DNA from: Bifidobacterium sp. ESL0704
GTDB taxonomy: Bacteria > Actinomycetota > Actinomycetes > Actinomycetales > Bifidobacteriaceae
Assembly: GCF_029392075.1 (NCBI RefSeq)
Contig: NZ_CP113929.1
Span: forward strand, 1,364,001-1,428,000
DNA: 64,000 bases
Direction of reading: 5' to 3'
Shown: positions 9,146 through 18,536 of the stretch, piece after piece
How positions within the stretch are numbered: position 1 is the first letter of the stretch
How the letters are laid out: each line of letters begins with the position of its first letter
The notes under the pieces: generated by a model
Seen by the model: the letters and a program-made list of their open reading frames with translations, nothing else
What the model was told of the DNA's origin: nothing
Database searches by the model: none
Made by a program: the position numbers and the translations under genes

Positions 9146-9228
9146 ACATGGACTCATATTCCAATCGCACAGCCGAGCACACAAAAGGTAACGCAATAGC
9201 TCAAGGACCTCACTCACAGTAGCATTCA

Positions 9229-9273
9229 CACGATGACCGCAGCTCGATATTCTCGAGGTCTGCGGTCATCGTG
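9229..9273 (+). terminator. Terminator hairpin after the MFS gene
   Basis: CACGATGACCGCAG at 9229-9242 pairs perfectly with 9260-9273 across a 17-base loop. It lies 84 bases after the exporter's stop. The right arm is also the first part of the long direct repeat found again at 14,088. Confidence 0.6.
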
Positions 9274-9371
9274 TCTGAAACCGAAAAAGCCTGAAATTTC
9301 CATGTCTTGAAAACGTTGGAATTTCAGGCTTTTCTCGTCGGGTCGGCAGGATTTGAACCCGCGACCCCTTG
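9256..9371 (-). repeat. Distal attachment-site copy with 3' fragment of tRNA-Pro
   Basis: This stretch repeats 14,088-14,214 in the same orientation with a few substitutions and one short indel. It includes the terminator AAAAGCCTGAAAT...ATTTCAGGCTTTT and 34 bases of the tRNA-Pro 3' half (9338-9371), and then diverges exactly where the real gene continues into the anticodon arm. One base of the T stem differs from the intact gene. A partial tRNA 3' end at a distance from the whole gene is the classic mark of site-specific integration into a tRNA. Confidence 0.88.
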
Positions 9372-9776
9372 CTGGATTGACGGTTGAAACGGCTGGTAAC
9401 GGACAGTGCCGGAAACTGCCGGTAACACAGGAATCGCAACGGGAATCGGGACGATTTTAAAAACGATACCGACGGTTGGTGACGGCTAATGACGGAGGTC
9501 ACCGTGTCTGAATCGTGTCTGAATTGAAAACGTAATAGTGTGACGCAAAACTTTTTCGTGCAAAACGGGTTCAAATATTGCCTATTCAAAAGAGGTTTCT
9601 TTGGACAGTACGATGAACAGTCTGTGACTTGTAGAAATGCCCAGCTTCTTCTTCAGCAATTATTTTGTTTGTGAATGAACAAAAATAGACTCGGTTTTGT
9701 CGTTTTGCAATGGAGTTCTGGTACGATTAGCAATAAAGAGGTGAGGCCAAAGGCGGTTTTCTGAAAAGAGGAAATA
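9372..9776. other. Left end of the tRNA-Pro element; repeat-rich, no gene
   Basis: No coding frame is convincing. From 9376 to 9500 there are several imperfect short repeats of the type acgg-t-tgg-tracgg and tgccggtaac. At 9503-9523 CGTGTCTGAA occurs twice in tandem, and a like tandem occurs at 14,102-14,121 at the other end of the element. These could be arm-type integrase or excisionase sites. After about 9540 the DNA becomes AT-rich and leads to AGAGGAAATA, the ribosome site of the gene at 9777. Confidence 0.45.
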
Positions 9777-10559
9777 ATGAAGAAGAAAAGTATCCATAAT
9801 ACTTTAATATCAGGTTTAAGTATGTTTTGCGTGGCGACAATATTATTACAACCCACACTGGCATTCGCCTGGGGCCCGAATCGTGAAACTTTCACCATGA
9901 AGCATCCAGCCACGTATCCCACACTGGATTCCATTACAGATAATCCTGATGTAGGTGACGAACTAAATTTTTTCAGAGTTAGCGAAGCTGGACAAAAGGG
10001 TTGGAGTGACACTGCAATAATGCAGCAAGATAAAGAGTATTTTGCTCGGGTTTATGTACGTAACGCTTCCGCCGACAATCTGAATCTTGCTGCTAACGAA
10101 GTTAGGGCAATGATTAACATGCCGACCCGTGCTACAACTTGGGGTAGAGCATTTGATATCAATGCTTATCTATGTGGCTCGAATACCAAACCATCGGAAA
10201 TATGGGACAATATTGTTTTGCGCAGTAACCGTAAGTTCCATGTAAAAATTCTTTCCGCGAACTATTACAACAATTATCGCACTGAAGACACTTCAGGCTT
10301 CCCTCTGGGCGACAGCCTGTTCTCGACCGGCAGTTTACTCGGGTACGACAAAATGGACGGCACCATAGGAACCAGCTATAAGGATAGCGGATATGTTTTG
10401 GTCAAGTTTGTTCCTGTTATGAAGGATCCTATCACCGCTTGGATGGAAGACAACATGCTTGACAAGCTCTCAGGGGCCATGACCCATGACAACGGTACCA
10501 TCAAGCTCGATAAGGCGCCGGACTGGACGACGGCAGATTGCCCGACCAGCCAAAATTAG
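9777..10559 (+). CDS. Secreted protein of an unrecognised family, paralogue 1
   Basis: A 260-residue protein with a clear signal peptide: a KKK start, a hydrophobic core at about 10-28 and a likely cut after AFA, giving a mature N-terminus WGPNRETFTM. The mature part has SITDNP followed by GDELNF, then YVRNASADNLN and LLGYDKMDG. About half of its residues match the protein at 11,156. I have an unverified memory of WGP(E/x)R...SITDNP...GDERNF proteins in Saccharibacteria and other Gram-positives, all without function. No enzyme motif, sortase signal or TM anchor is seen, so it is probably released. Good AGAGG ribosome site. First of three co-directional genes. Confidence 0.75.
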   Translation: MKKKSIHNTLISGLSMFCVATILLQPTLAFAWGPNRETFTMKHPATYPTLDSITDNPDVGDELNFFRVSEAGQKGWSDTAIMQQDKEYFARVYVRNASADNLNLAANEVRAMINMPTRATTWGRAFDINAYLCGSNTKPSEIWDNIVLRSNRKFHVKILSANYYNNYRTEDTSGFPLGDSLFSTGSLLGYDKMDGTIGTSYKDSGYVLVKFVPVMKDPITAWMEDNMLDKLSGAMTHDNGTIKLDKAPDWTTADCPTSQN

Positions 10560-10567
10560 GAGAGAAA

Positions 10568-11089
10568 ATGAAGAAAACTCAAATACACATCAAAGAAGTA
10601 TTTACAAGAAAAAACGCTGACAAGAATATAAAAGCAAAGAAGAAATCGGCTCAACATGAAATAAATGTGACGGTCATGCTTTATGTCTGCCAGATACTGG
10701 TTTCCTTAATCTTATTTGTGTTTATCGGCTTCGACTATGTTCGTTATAAGACGGCATACGGCACCTTAGGAATGGAACTCCTTATTTTTGTACTCGCTGG
10801 TTTTGTCGTGAGGTGGCAAACGATGAACGCCAAGCAGTATGTTTTTGATGTGGAGGTCTTTAAGAAAATTCAGCAATTGCGCATATACCCGATCATGCTG
10901 TTTACATTCATGCTGCTGTCGATAGTGTTTCCGGCTGATTCGTTCAAGAACTTCATGGATATGTTCCGTTCAACTATCATGGGCTTGCTTGTATTCACCC
11001 AAATCAAAGACGTCTACGAGACGCATATATTAATCAGGGAAAAACAAGTTCTTGAAGAAGAGAATAGAGTGGACGGCGTAGATTCCTGA
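10568..11089 (+). CDS. Small four-segment membrane protein between the secreted paralogues
   Basis: A 173-residue protein. ATG 10,568 is chosen because AGGAGAG ends four bases before it; a longer frame from 10,538 would overlap the previous gene. The first 35 residues are strongly basic (KKTQ..., KNADKNIKAKKK) and cytoplasmic in type. Four hydrophobic stretches follow (about 40-65, 75-93, 110-128, 140-152), then a charged tail ending EENRVDGVDS. No family is recognised. Its position eight bases after one secreted paralogue and 66 before the other suggests a shared operon and a role as receptor, immunity or export partner. That role is inference only. Confidence 0.65.
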   Translation: MKKTQIHIKEVFTRKNADKNIKAKKKSAQHEINVTVMLYVCQILVSLILFVFIGFDYVRYKTAYGTLGMELLIFVLAGFVVRWQTMNAKQYVFDVEVFKKIQQLRIYPIMLFTFMLLSIVFPADSFKNFMDMFRSTIMGLLVFTQIKDVYETHILIREKQVLEEENRVDGVDS

Positions 11090-11155
11090 CAACGCATGCT
11101 GTTTTCAAGGGGAATTCCTGTACAGGTCAGGTACACAAACAAGGAGGAGGAAAGC

Positions 11156-11950
11156 ATGTGGAAGAAGAGACAATTCTACGAGTTCTTCATTGACTGTTCA
11201 AGTTTGCTATGTGCCGTAGCAATAACGCTGGGATTCCCGCCATCTGCCTTTGCATGGGGGCCCATGCGGGAAACCTTTACTATGGAACACCCTGCTCCCT
11301 ATCCGACCTTGGACTCGATAACAGACAATCCGGGATGGGGCGACGAACGTAATTTTTTGAGGGTACGAGAAGACCGCAAGTCAGCATCCTGGAGTGATGT
11401 AGCGGAGATAAGGAAAGGCAAAACCTATGCGATACGTGCATACGTGCGGAACGCATCTGCCGATAACCTTAACCTCGACGCCGAGAACGTGAAACTGGCA
11501 ATCAATTTGCTAAGCCATAAGGACTCTTATAGAAACTATATGGAAGTCAATGCGGCTCTTTCAGGAAGCAATACACAACCCGAAAAGATCTGGGACAACA
11601 TCGTGATACGAGGCAACCATCGATTCCGTATCAAGGTTCTCTCAGCAAAATACTACACAAATAAACATACCTACAGTACTGGTGGTCTCCCTCTCAGCGA
11701 TGAGGCCTTTACATACAGTGGTGCATACCTTGGATATGACAAAATGGATGGAAGGGTCGGGACCAAAGGAAAGGATTCCGGATATGCCCTAATTCGGTTT
11801 ACTACTGTCACCAAGGATTCTTTTACCGAGTGGTTTGAAGATCATATCCTTAACAAACTTTCCGGTCCCATGACAGGGAAGACCAGTAGCGACGAAACAT
11901 GGGAGAACCCGGACAACACAAAGCATTCGTCTACATTTCAAAACAAATGA
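11156..11950 (+). CDS. Secreted protein of an unrecognised family, paralogue 2
   Basis: A 264-residue protein starting at ATG 11,156, which sits six bases after a strong AAGGAGGAGG. The signal peptide (hydrophobic at about 13-32) should be cut after AFA, leaving WGPMRETFTM, the same N-terminus as paralogue 1. Shared blocks: SITDNPGWGDERNF, AYVRNASADNLN, IWDNIVIR and LGYDKMDG. It diverges most at the N-terminal leader and the C-terminal 40 residues, which are polar and Thr/Asn/Asp-rich. No catalytic motif is recognised. Two paralogues kept intact within one small element argue for a function, possibly a secreted effector or adhesive pair. Confidence 0.75.
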   Translation: MWKKRQFYEFFIDCSSLLCAVAITLGFPPSAFAWGPMRETFTMEHPAPYPTLDSITDNPGWGDERNFLRVREDRKSASWSDVAEIRKGKTYAIRAYVRNASADNLNLDAENVKLAINLLSHKDSYRNYMEVNAALSGSNTQPEKIWDNIVIRGNHRFRIKVLSAKYYTNKHTYSTGGLPLSDEAFTYSGAYLGYDKMDGRVGTKGKDSGYALIRFTTVTKDSFTEWFEDHILNKLSGPMTGKTSSDETWENPDNTKHSSTFQNK

Positions 11951-12297
11951 TGCATTCTTGTCAGCCAAAGTATATCGAGTTATCTCTCGAATTATGTTTT
12001 GTACAAATTCAATTATTTAATGCTCCGATACAGGAACAGAAACGAACAGATTATTCTAAAACTACTGATCCGATCATTGAAAATCCACGGTCATCATATC
12101 AGGATGATTTCGAAACCAACATTTGCTTCATTATTCTCCTAAGATTTTCCGTTTTTCAATGTACGACAATCTAGACGGATGCAATCCCGGTCCGTTTTTA
12201 ACATCTCTGCAGATTAAACATGAACCGATCTAAGCCTATCTGACGCGACTATTTTATTATTGGTCATATTAGACATTTACAGATGGAAGCAGTTGCC
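11951..12297. other. AT-rich stretch between paralogue 2 and the decayed HTH gene
   Basis: No gene is supported. A short open frame at 11,899-12,174 overlaps the secreted gene and has no ribosome site or domain. No strong hairpin terminator is visible right after 11,950. Confidence 0.4.
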
Positions 12298-12600
12298 ATG
12301 AGCATGGCTGTCATCAAGGCTCGGCCGGTACGGTCAGACACGCCATACATCCTCCAAGGCGACGGGAAACCTACCAGCTGGCCTGGAACGCGTTCCAGGC
12401 GGCGCTGGAGGCGGCCAAGGAGGCCTCCGACACCAGCCGTACCATCGGCACGGGTGAGGGCGGCGCGGATCCTCGGGATCTCGCGCAAGACCGTGCAGCG
12501 CATGCTCGACGCCGACGCCATCCCTACCGGTACAACGGCGAGGGCAGCAGTAGACGATCTACGCGGCCAATCCGAAGACATGGGACTCTACGACATGCCC
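12298..12600 (+). pseudogene. Excisionase/antitoxin-like HTH gene, copy 2, frameshifted
   Basis: It begins MSMAVIKARPVRSDTPYILQGDGK, matching copy 1 at 332 through its nonsense codon. It then changes frame after GGGAAA, after the TIGTGE block and again after DADAIP. Read across frames, AARILGISRKTVQRMLDADAIP gives the same HTH. The middle NRMMRQADV block is deleted, and the text resumes at DDLRGQSEDMGLYD. It is GC-rich inside an AT-rich element. With at least three frame changes and a deletion it is dead. The same gene type is therefore found near both outer ends of the island, each copy broken by different mutations. Confidence 0.75.
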
Positions 12601-12803
12601 GATGCCCGCCAGAAGGGCCGAGGTCAGTGGGACTTGCCGTCATCGACACCGTCATCCTCTCTCCTATACAGATGCTAACTTTAATATCATTTAACGAAAC
12701 TTTTCCAAACAAACGCCTCAGTTCAATTGTGAATTCTTTTCAGAATACATTTATTGCTCAAAATACCGCTCTAAAGATTAGTATGCATTCTTCAGGCAGA
12801 AAC

Positions 12804-13832
12804 CTAAATCTCCGATTTGTTTGCAGCTGTTGAGTCGCTGGCTGTATACCACTCAATTATTTTTTGCAAATATGTAATTGATAACAATACAATAAAAGTA
12901 GATAGACCACTGCTGATACCCGCATCAGTAATCCTCACTTTAAAGGTGCCAAATGCTAACAAAATAAAGACGAAAAAAATGACTCCACAAATAGGGTATG
13001 TAATAGTCCGATAGACCAGATTCGGAGTAATTTCCTCTCTTCGGTGGAATTGGTAATAATAAGCAATTATTAAAGCACTCGTCTCTACAAGCGTCATTGC
13101 AAATAATCCGAGTACAAGAAACACTAATGCTGATGCAGCATCTGATCTATCATAAGCCGTGCAAGATGGAGCAAACCTATGTGTTAAAGGATGAAAATCA
13201 CGACAAACCCATTCTTGCTCTGACGCACCACGCAATGATTCTTCATTCGCTGCAATCATGATAAATGCAGTGAATCCCATTAGCCAATAAAAGAAGTGCA
13301 GCATCCACGACATGCTGGAAATTCCACTCCCATCATCCTTTGCCATGGGAATAACACAAAAAAACAGAGCAGCCAAAATCATGAATACTGGCGATGCAAC
13401 AAGACCAAAATTCCCGAAAAAACTGTCTATCGCAGAAGGCAGATTTTTACCTGCAATTACTAATAGAATGCAAATGAACAATCCGATCATAAAAGCAAAA
13501 AGAAGAACAAAACACCAAAAGAAAGTACGGACACAAACATCAGTAATTTCAACGATTTTCTTTCTTGTTCCAACGTTTCTAAAACTGCAAACAACTACAG
13601 GAATCATTAATATAAAAACAACAACAACCGATGTCAACCCAAGATTATGCCAAATCAACTTCAATATACAATCAATTGTCGCCATATTGCTAAAAAGCGA
13701 CAACGCTATCAGTATTATTGCCAAATAATATAGTAGTAATGTAATTATTAATTCATACAATAACAGAGCATGGGCCGTCGTAAAACGACGCAAACTTAAG
13801 TTGCTCAGCAAATCAGATTCACTTTTAGTCAT
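12804..13832 (-). CDS. Orphan multi-pass membrane protein
   Basis: A 342-residue, AT-rich gene on the opposite strand to the rest of the element. It shows about eight hydrophobic segments (about 24-46, 64-84, 105-127, 140-165, 178-198, 238-262, 280-300 and 310-328). A loop of about 40 residues after the fifth segment carries three to four polar/Cys residues (WVCRDFHPLTH, APSCTAYDRSD) and may face outside. No transporter or enzyme motif is recognised. No strong ribosome site is visible before ATG 13,832. It ends 144 bases from the first segment of the decayed HTH copy. Function unknown. Confidence 0.7.
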   Translation of the reverse strand: MTKSESDLLSNLSLRRFTTAHALLLYELIITLLLYYLAIILIALSLFSNMATIDCILKLIWHNLGLTSVVVVFILMIPVVVCSFRNVGTRKKIVEITDVCVRTFFWCFVLLFAFMIGLFICILLVIAGKNLPSAIDSFFGNFGLVASPVFMILAALFFCVIPMAKDDGSGISSMSWMLHFFYWLMGFTAFIMIAANEESLRGASEQEWVCRDFHPLTHRFAPSCTAYDRSDAASALVFLVLGLFAMTLVETSALIIAYYYQFHRREEITPNLVYRTITYPICGVIFFVFILLAFGTFKVRITDAGISSGLSTFIVLLSITYLQKIIEWYTASDSTAANKSEI

Positions 13833-14087
13833 AACTTGATATTACTTTACTCAGTAATCGAAACTCAAAAGCGCTAGGGCTCCGATAAACAAAGATGTAT
13901 CTTATCTTCCAGTTTGCTGTTGCACGGTACTATGACCAGAAAAATATTTAAAGATAAGGCTGTGATCAGCAACCAACGCCACGGCGAAGCCAAACGTTCC
14001 ATAGAATCATAATCTAGGCAAAATAAGACGTAAGCATTTATTTACTCAACTATTATAGGTACCCGCTATAGGTGTCGAAAACGACGA
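13833..14087. other. Right end of the tRNA-Pro element, no gene seen
   Basis: AT-rich spacer between the orphan membrane protein's start and the proximal direct repeat. It must hold the promoter of that gene, but no clear -35/-10 pair stands out. Confidence 0.3.
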
Positions 14088-14254
<167 letters not shown>

Positions 14255-14396
14255 AACAGTGCAAAGCACCAAGAAGAAAGTCTAGCACAAATGCGACATT
14301 GGCACTACTATCGGCGTGGCGCAAAATCAATGTGGGCCGAAAGATGAAAACAAATCCTCGACCCACATTCCTAACGTTCGCTAACGTATATATCCG

Positions 14397-16532
14397 TTAT
14401 TTCTTCTTCGACTTGCGCTCGCGGATGTGCACCGAGATCTGGATCGGGGTGCCTTCGAAGCCGAATTCCTCACGCAGCTGGCGTTCGATGTAACGGCGGT
14501 AGCCGTGCTCAAGGAAGCCTGTGGCGAAGATGACGAAGCGCGGCGGGCGCGTCGACGCCTGCGTGGCGAACAAAATCCGCGGCTGCTTGCCACCGCGCAA
14601 CGGGTGCGGATGGGCGGATTGGATGCGACCGAGGAACGAGTTGAGCTTGCCGGTCGGTATGCGCTTGTCCCAAGAGTCCAAAGCCGTGTTCATCGCCGCC
14701 AGCAGACGGTTGGTGTGCCACCCGGTCTTGGCGGAAAGGTTGACTCGCTGCGCCCACGTGACCTGATCGAACTCGGTCTGCCATAGGCGTTCGAGACGCT
14801 GCCGGTCGAATTCGTCCATCAGATCCCACTTGTTGAACACCAGCACGACGGCTCGTCCGGCGTCGACGGCCTGGCTCATCACCTTGAGGTCCTGGTCGGA
14901 AATCGGCTGCGAGGCGTCGAACAGGACCAGCGCAAGCTCGGCGCGTTCGATGGCGGCCTGCGTACGCAGCGACGAATAGTATTCGGCTCCGGAAAGCTTG
15001 TGCAGACGGCGCTTGATGCCGGCTGTGTCGATGAACAGCCAGTCCTCGTCGCCGATTCGAATGATTTCGTCGACCGGATCTCGTGTGGTTCCTGCCAAGT
15101 CGTTGACCACACTGCGTTCCTCGTGCGCCAGCTCGTTCAAAAGCGAGGATTTGCCGACGTTCGGCTTGCCGATCAGCGCCACACGACGCAGGTCGGTCGG
15201 CGTGAGGAAACCCGAGGTCTTCTTGGCTTTGGCCAGCGTATCCACCGCCACGTCGAGCAGGTCTCCCACTCCCCTGCCGTGCATGGCGGAAACCCCGTAG
15301 GGTTCGCCCAGCCCGAGCTTCCAGAAATCGGCGGTCAGATATTCGTTGGCACCGTCATCGATCTTGTTGACGGCCAATACCACCGGCTTGCCGCTTTCGC
15401 GAAGCATCTTGACGATGCGCTCATCGGTGGCGGTGATGCCGACCTGGCCGTCGACCACCAGAACAACGGCATCGGAAAGCCCGACCGCCACCTGAGCCTG
15501 TGAGGCGATGGCTGATTCGATGCCTTCGACGTCGGCCTCCCAGCCGCCGGTATCGACCAGTTTGAAATCGGTTCCTGCCCATTCGGCGTCGTAGCTGACA
15601 CGATCGCGGGTCACGCCGGGAGTGTCCTCGACTACCGCGGCACGACGGCCGAGAATACGGTTGACCAGCGTCGATTTGCCGACGTTCGGTCGACCGACCA
15701 CAGCGAGAACGCCGACGGCCTTCTGCTTGGCTGACAGATCCTCACCGCCGGTTTCGCCGGCGAGCAGAGCTTCGTCTTCCTCGTCAAGGTCGTAACCCTC
15801 AAGATTCGCGGCATACTGTTTGTAGGCCTGCTCTTCGGCCGCTGCGTCAACCAGAGAAATCAGTCGGTCAAGCGTTTCTTCGAACGTCAGGTCGGAATTG
15901 TCGACGGTCGTCACACCGTCGGCGGCCTCGAGGAAGCTGGTGACCTTGGAGTCGGCCTTGTCACGCGCAATGACGTTATCGGCGCCGACACCCGCCTGCG
16001 ACGCGGACTGCCCGGTGCGCCGGGCCTGACGGACTTCAGGGCGTGCGGTCAACAGCACCCGCACTTCCGCGTTCGGCGCGACAACGGTCGTGATATCGCG
16101 TCCTTCGGCGACGATTCCGGCACCCTTCGAGAAGGAGTCGAGGGAGGCTTCGCGGTTGATATAAGCACGTTCCGCGGCGATCAGCAAGTGCCGGACCGGA
16201 ATGATATTCGAGACTTTGGAGACATGCGACGAAACATTCGAATCGCGAATCGCCTCGCTGATATCCTCTCCGTCAACCAAGACCTTCGAATCGTCGGGAT
16301 CGACGCCGATATCGAAATGGTCACCGGTGAACAGGTCCCCCACCATTTCGGTGATGGCCTGCTCGTCGACACTCTGCGCTTCCAAATCAGCACCCTGCTT
16401 CAGGCACCACCAAGCCGCAGCGCGGAACATGGAGCCGGTGTCGAGGTACGCATAGCCGAAATATTTGGCCAATGCCTTGGAAGTCGAGGATTTGCCCACT
16501 CCCGCAGGCCCGTCGATGGCTACTCGGATCAC
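14397..16532 (-). CDS. cmk-der: Fused cytidylate kinase and ribosome GTPase Der
   Basis: 711 residues. The first part (1 to about 230) is cytidylate kinase: GPAGVGKS at 8-15, LDTGSMFRA and [10 protein letters not shown], which phosphorylates CMP and dCMP. From about 270 on it is Der (EngA), with two G domains: GRPNVGKST near 280 with DTPGVTRD, and GKPNVGKSS near 455 with DTAGI and NKWD. A KH-like end ([11 protein letters not shown] ... [15 protein letters not shown]) follows. Der matures the 50S subunit. The fusion is known from bifidobacteria. The start is GTG 16,532, which overlaps the stop of the pseudouridine synthase gene (GTGA), so the two are coupled. Confidence 0.95.
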   Translation of the reverse strand: MIRVAIDGPAGVGKSSTSKALAKYFGYAYLDTGSMFRAAAWWCLKQGADLEAQSVDEQAITEMVGDLFTGDHFDIGVDPDDSKVLVDGEDISEAIRDSNVSSHVSKVSNIIPVRHLLIAAERAYINREASLDSFSKGAGIVAEGRDITTVVAPNAEVRVLLTARPEVRQARRTGQSASQAGVGADNVIARDKADSKVTSFLEAADGVTTVDNSDLTFEETLDRLISLVDAAAEEQAYKQYAANLEGYDLDEEDEALLAGETGGEDLSAKQKAVGVLAVVGRPNVGKSTLVNRILGRRAAVVEDTPGVTRDRVSYDAEWAGTDFKLVDTGGWEADVEGIESAIASQAQVAVGLSDAVVLVVDGQVGITATDERIVKMLRESGKPVVLAVNKIDDGANEYLTADFWKLGLGEPYGVSAMHGRGVGDLLDVAVDTLAKAKKTSGFLTPTDLRRVALIGKPNVGKSSLLNELAHEERSVVNDLAGTTRDPVDEIIRIGDEDWLFIDTAGIKRRLHKLSGAEYYSSLRTQAAIERAELALVLFDASQPISDQDLKVMSQAVDAGRAVVLVFNKWDLMDEFDRQRLERLWQTEFDQVTWAQRVNLSAKTGWHTNRLLAAMNTALDSWDKRIPTGKLNSFLGRIQSAHPHPLRGGKQPRILFATQASTRPPRFVIFATGFLEHGYRRYIERQLREEFGFEGTPIQISVHIRERKSKKK

Positions 16533-17305
16533 AGCCCTACCTCCTTGGAAAGCGAGCGGACTTCCGTCTGCGAAAGCACGCGGTAGGAGCCCGGCTTGAG
16601 ATCGCCCAGCTTGATAGGCCCGATTTGCGTACGCACCAGCCTGCGCACTGGGAAACCGACGGCGCCGAAGATACGGCGGACAATACGGTTCTTGCCCGAA
16701 TGCAACACGACCTTGACGATGGTGGAGTCACGTGAGGAATCGATGATGGCGCAGTGGTCCAGCCTGATGAGCCCGTCATCCAGATTGACGCCTTGGGTCA
16801 CCAGACGGCGGCAGATGTTGCCGCTGATGCGTCCGTCCAGCGTGGCGACGTACGTTTTCTTGACCTCATAACGCGGATGCATGACGTGTTGGCTGAGCTC
16901 GCCGTCATTGGTCATCAGGATGAGGCCTTCGGTTTCATAATCGAGACGCCCCATATGGAAAATGCGCTCGTACTTGTCGCCGACGATGTCACGAAGCGTA
17001 AAGCGTCCCTTCGGATCGTCCATGGTCGAAAGCACCTTCTTCGGCTTGTTCAACGCCAAGGTGATGTGCCGATTGTTCAGCCTGATTCTCGAGCCGTCAA
17101 CGCGAATCTGCTGGCTCGAAGGATCGACACGGGTGCCGAGTTCGGTCACCAGTTCACCATCGACCTCGACCCGGCCTTCGGTAATGATTTCCTCGCACTT
17201 GCGCCTTGAGCCGAAACCTGCCTGCGCCAAGAGTTTTTGAAGGCGAATCCCTTCATCGTAATTATCGTGATGCGCCTTTTCGGCGTGTGAATATGCGTGT
17301 GGCAT
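16529..17305 (-). CDS. rluB: RluB/RsuA-family rRNA pseudouridine synthase
   Basis: 258 residues from ATG 17,305, chosen because GGGAG lies four bases upstream; longer frames reach into a region without coding character. An S4 RNA-binding domain ([20 protein letters not shown], about 18-37) precedes the catalytic domain. [18 protein letters not shown] carries the catalytic Asp of the RsuA/RluB/RluF class, and KTYVA and [16 protein letters not shown] are later conserved blocks. It makes a pseudouridine in rRNA, in this clade most likely 23S. Its stop overlaps the cmk-der start, linking rRNA modification with ribosome assembly. Confidence 0.92.
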   Translation of the reverse strand: MPHAYSHAEKAHHDNYDEGIRLQKLLAQAGFGSRRKCEEIITEGRVEVDGELVTELGTRVDPSSQQIRVDGSRIRLNNRHITLALNKPKKVLSTMDDPKGRFTLRDIVGDKYERIFHMGRLDYETEGLILMTNDGELSQHVMHPRYEVKKTYVATLDGRISGNICRRLVTQGVNLDDGLIRLDHCAIIDSSRDSTIVKVVLHSGKNRIVRRIFGAVGFPVRRLVRTQIGPIKLGDLKPGSYRVLSQTEVRSLSKEVGL

Positions 17306-17495
17306 CGTTCTCCCAACGTGGCCTTGCGAAACGGCAGACCGCCGGTTCGTCGCGTACTGTATCGATTGCATGTCCGCGTGATGCATCACCACCGGAACAC
17401 TACGGGATACCAGTATACAGTATGCATCGTCCTCTTGCTGACATATCATATTGTTTGGAGTCAACGTCAATTTATAAATAAAAAAGGATATGTAG

Positions 17496-18524
17496 ATGAC
17501 GGAACAAACAGCACAGCAAACGGAACATACGTCCGCAAGTGCCATTTCAATTTCAGGGATTTGCGGCGAGCTCGTCGGCAGCTTCCTCATTTTTGTGGCT
17601 ATCTATCTCGTTTCCGCACTCAGCCCATCACTTTATGGCCCCAGTGCGATTCTTATAGCTGCCACCACCGGTCTCGCCTACGCTGCCATGACCTTCATCT
17701 TCGGTAAGTTCTCAGGCGGCCAGTTCAACCCTGCGGTAACCTTGACGGCGATGCTGATCAGCAAAACAGGCATCGTAAACGGTATCTGCTATATCATCGC
17801 CCAGGTCATCGGCGCCATTGCGGCCGGTGGCGTCATCAAGCTGGTCATTCCGACCTCCAAGGCCGCTCCGGCCAAGATGTGGTTCGCCAATGTCGTCAAC
17901 GGCTATGATCAGGGATCCATTTCATCCGCACAGCTGCAGCAGGCCGGCGTAAGCTTCGGCATCCTCTTTGCGGTCATCGCCGAGGTCATCGCCACGATCA
18001 TCGTCGTAGCCGCTTCGTTGCAAGCCATTGACGATCAGGGTCATGCCTCGAAGAATGCTCCGGCGATGATGGGCATCGCCTACGCGCTCGGCGTCACCTT
18101 CACCTACCCGCTTACCGGTTCCTCGCTGAATCCTGCCCGTGCCACCGGCATCGCGATTTTTGCTAACAACGCCGGTCTCACGACCAGCCCGCTGAAGCAG
18201 CTCTGGATCTTCTGGATCTGCCCGATCCTCGCCGCGGCCATCGTCTCCATCGTCGTCATCGTGGCGCAAATGATTTCCGACAAGAATACGGAAAATGCCG
18301 AAACCCTTGACGTCACCACCAACTGGGAAGAGGCAGACGAGGATTCCGAGGATGGCAACGAGGACGCTGAAGAAGGCGAATCCTCCGAAAATCCCGATGA
18401 TTTCCAGATGCCGTCTCTCAGCACTGCAGACGAGGCTCCGGTTGCCGCTGATACAGACAACACTGACGATGGCGCAACCGTCGAAAGCTTCAACGTCGCC
18501 CAGACCGAGACGAATAAAGACTGA
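17496..18524 (+). CDS. MIP-family channel (aquaporin/glycerol facilitator) with acidic tail
   Basis: 342 residues. Two half-helix signatures, QFNPAVTLTAML near residue 76 and SSLNPARATG near 210, give the paired NPA boxes of the MIP pore. Six membrane segments fit the hydrophobic pattern. Water or small polyol passage across the membrane is expected; the selectivity filter was not resolved. An unusual feature is the last 75 residues: after the final helix (ISDKNTENAETL) the tail is dominated by Asp, Glu and Ser. Ribosome site AAAAAGGA lies before ATG 17,496. It stands alone, divergent from the pseudouridine synthase gene. Confidence 0.88.
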   Translation: MTEQTAQQTEHTSASAISISGICGELVGSFLIFVAIYLVSALSPSLYGPSAILIAATTGLAYAAMTFIFGKFSGGQFNPAVTLTAMLISKTGIVNGICYIIAQVIGAIAAGGVIKLVIPTSKAAPAKMWFANVVNGYDQGSISSAQLQQAGVSFGILFAVIAEVIATIIVVAASLQAIDDQGHASKNAPAMMGIAYALGVTFTYPLTGSSLNPARATGIAIFANNAGLTTSPLKQLWIFWICPILAAAIVSIVVIVAQMISDKNTENAETLDVTTNWEEADEDSEDGNEDAEEGESSENPDDFQMPSLSTADEAPVAADTDNTDDGATVESFNVAQTETNKD

Positions 18525-18536
18525 TGAACGGATCGT

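Noticed and set aside
7951..9222. 423-residue Arg/His-rich frame overlapping the MFS gene
   Set aside because: Composition is that of a frame-shifted GC-rich membrane protein gene, and no domain is visible.
9338..9371. Second functional tRNA-Pro
   Set aside because: Only the 3' half is present; the anticodon and 5' acceptor strand are missing.
10538..10567. Earlier start for the small membrane protein
   Set aside because: It would overlap the preceding gene's end, while ATG 10,568 has a strong ribosome site at the right distance.
16529..17590. 353-residue version of the pseudouridine synthase
   Set aside because: The extra 95 N-terminal residues lie in non-coding-looking DNA; GGGAG before ATG 17,305 and the family's normal length favour the short form.
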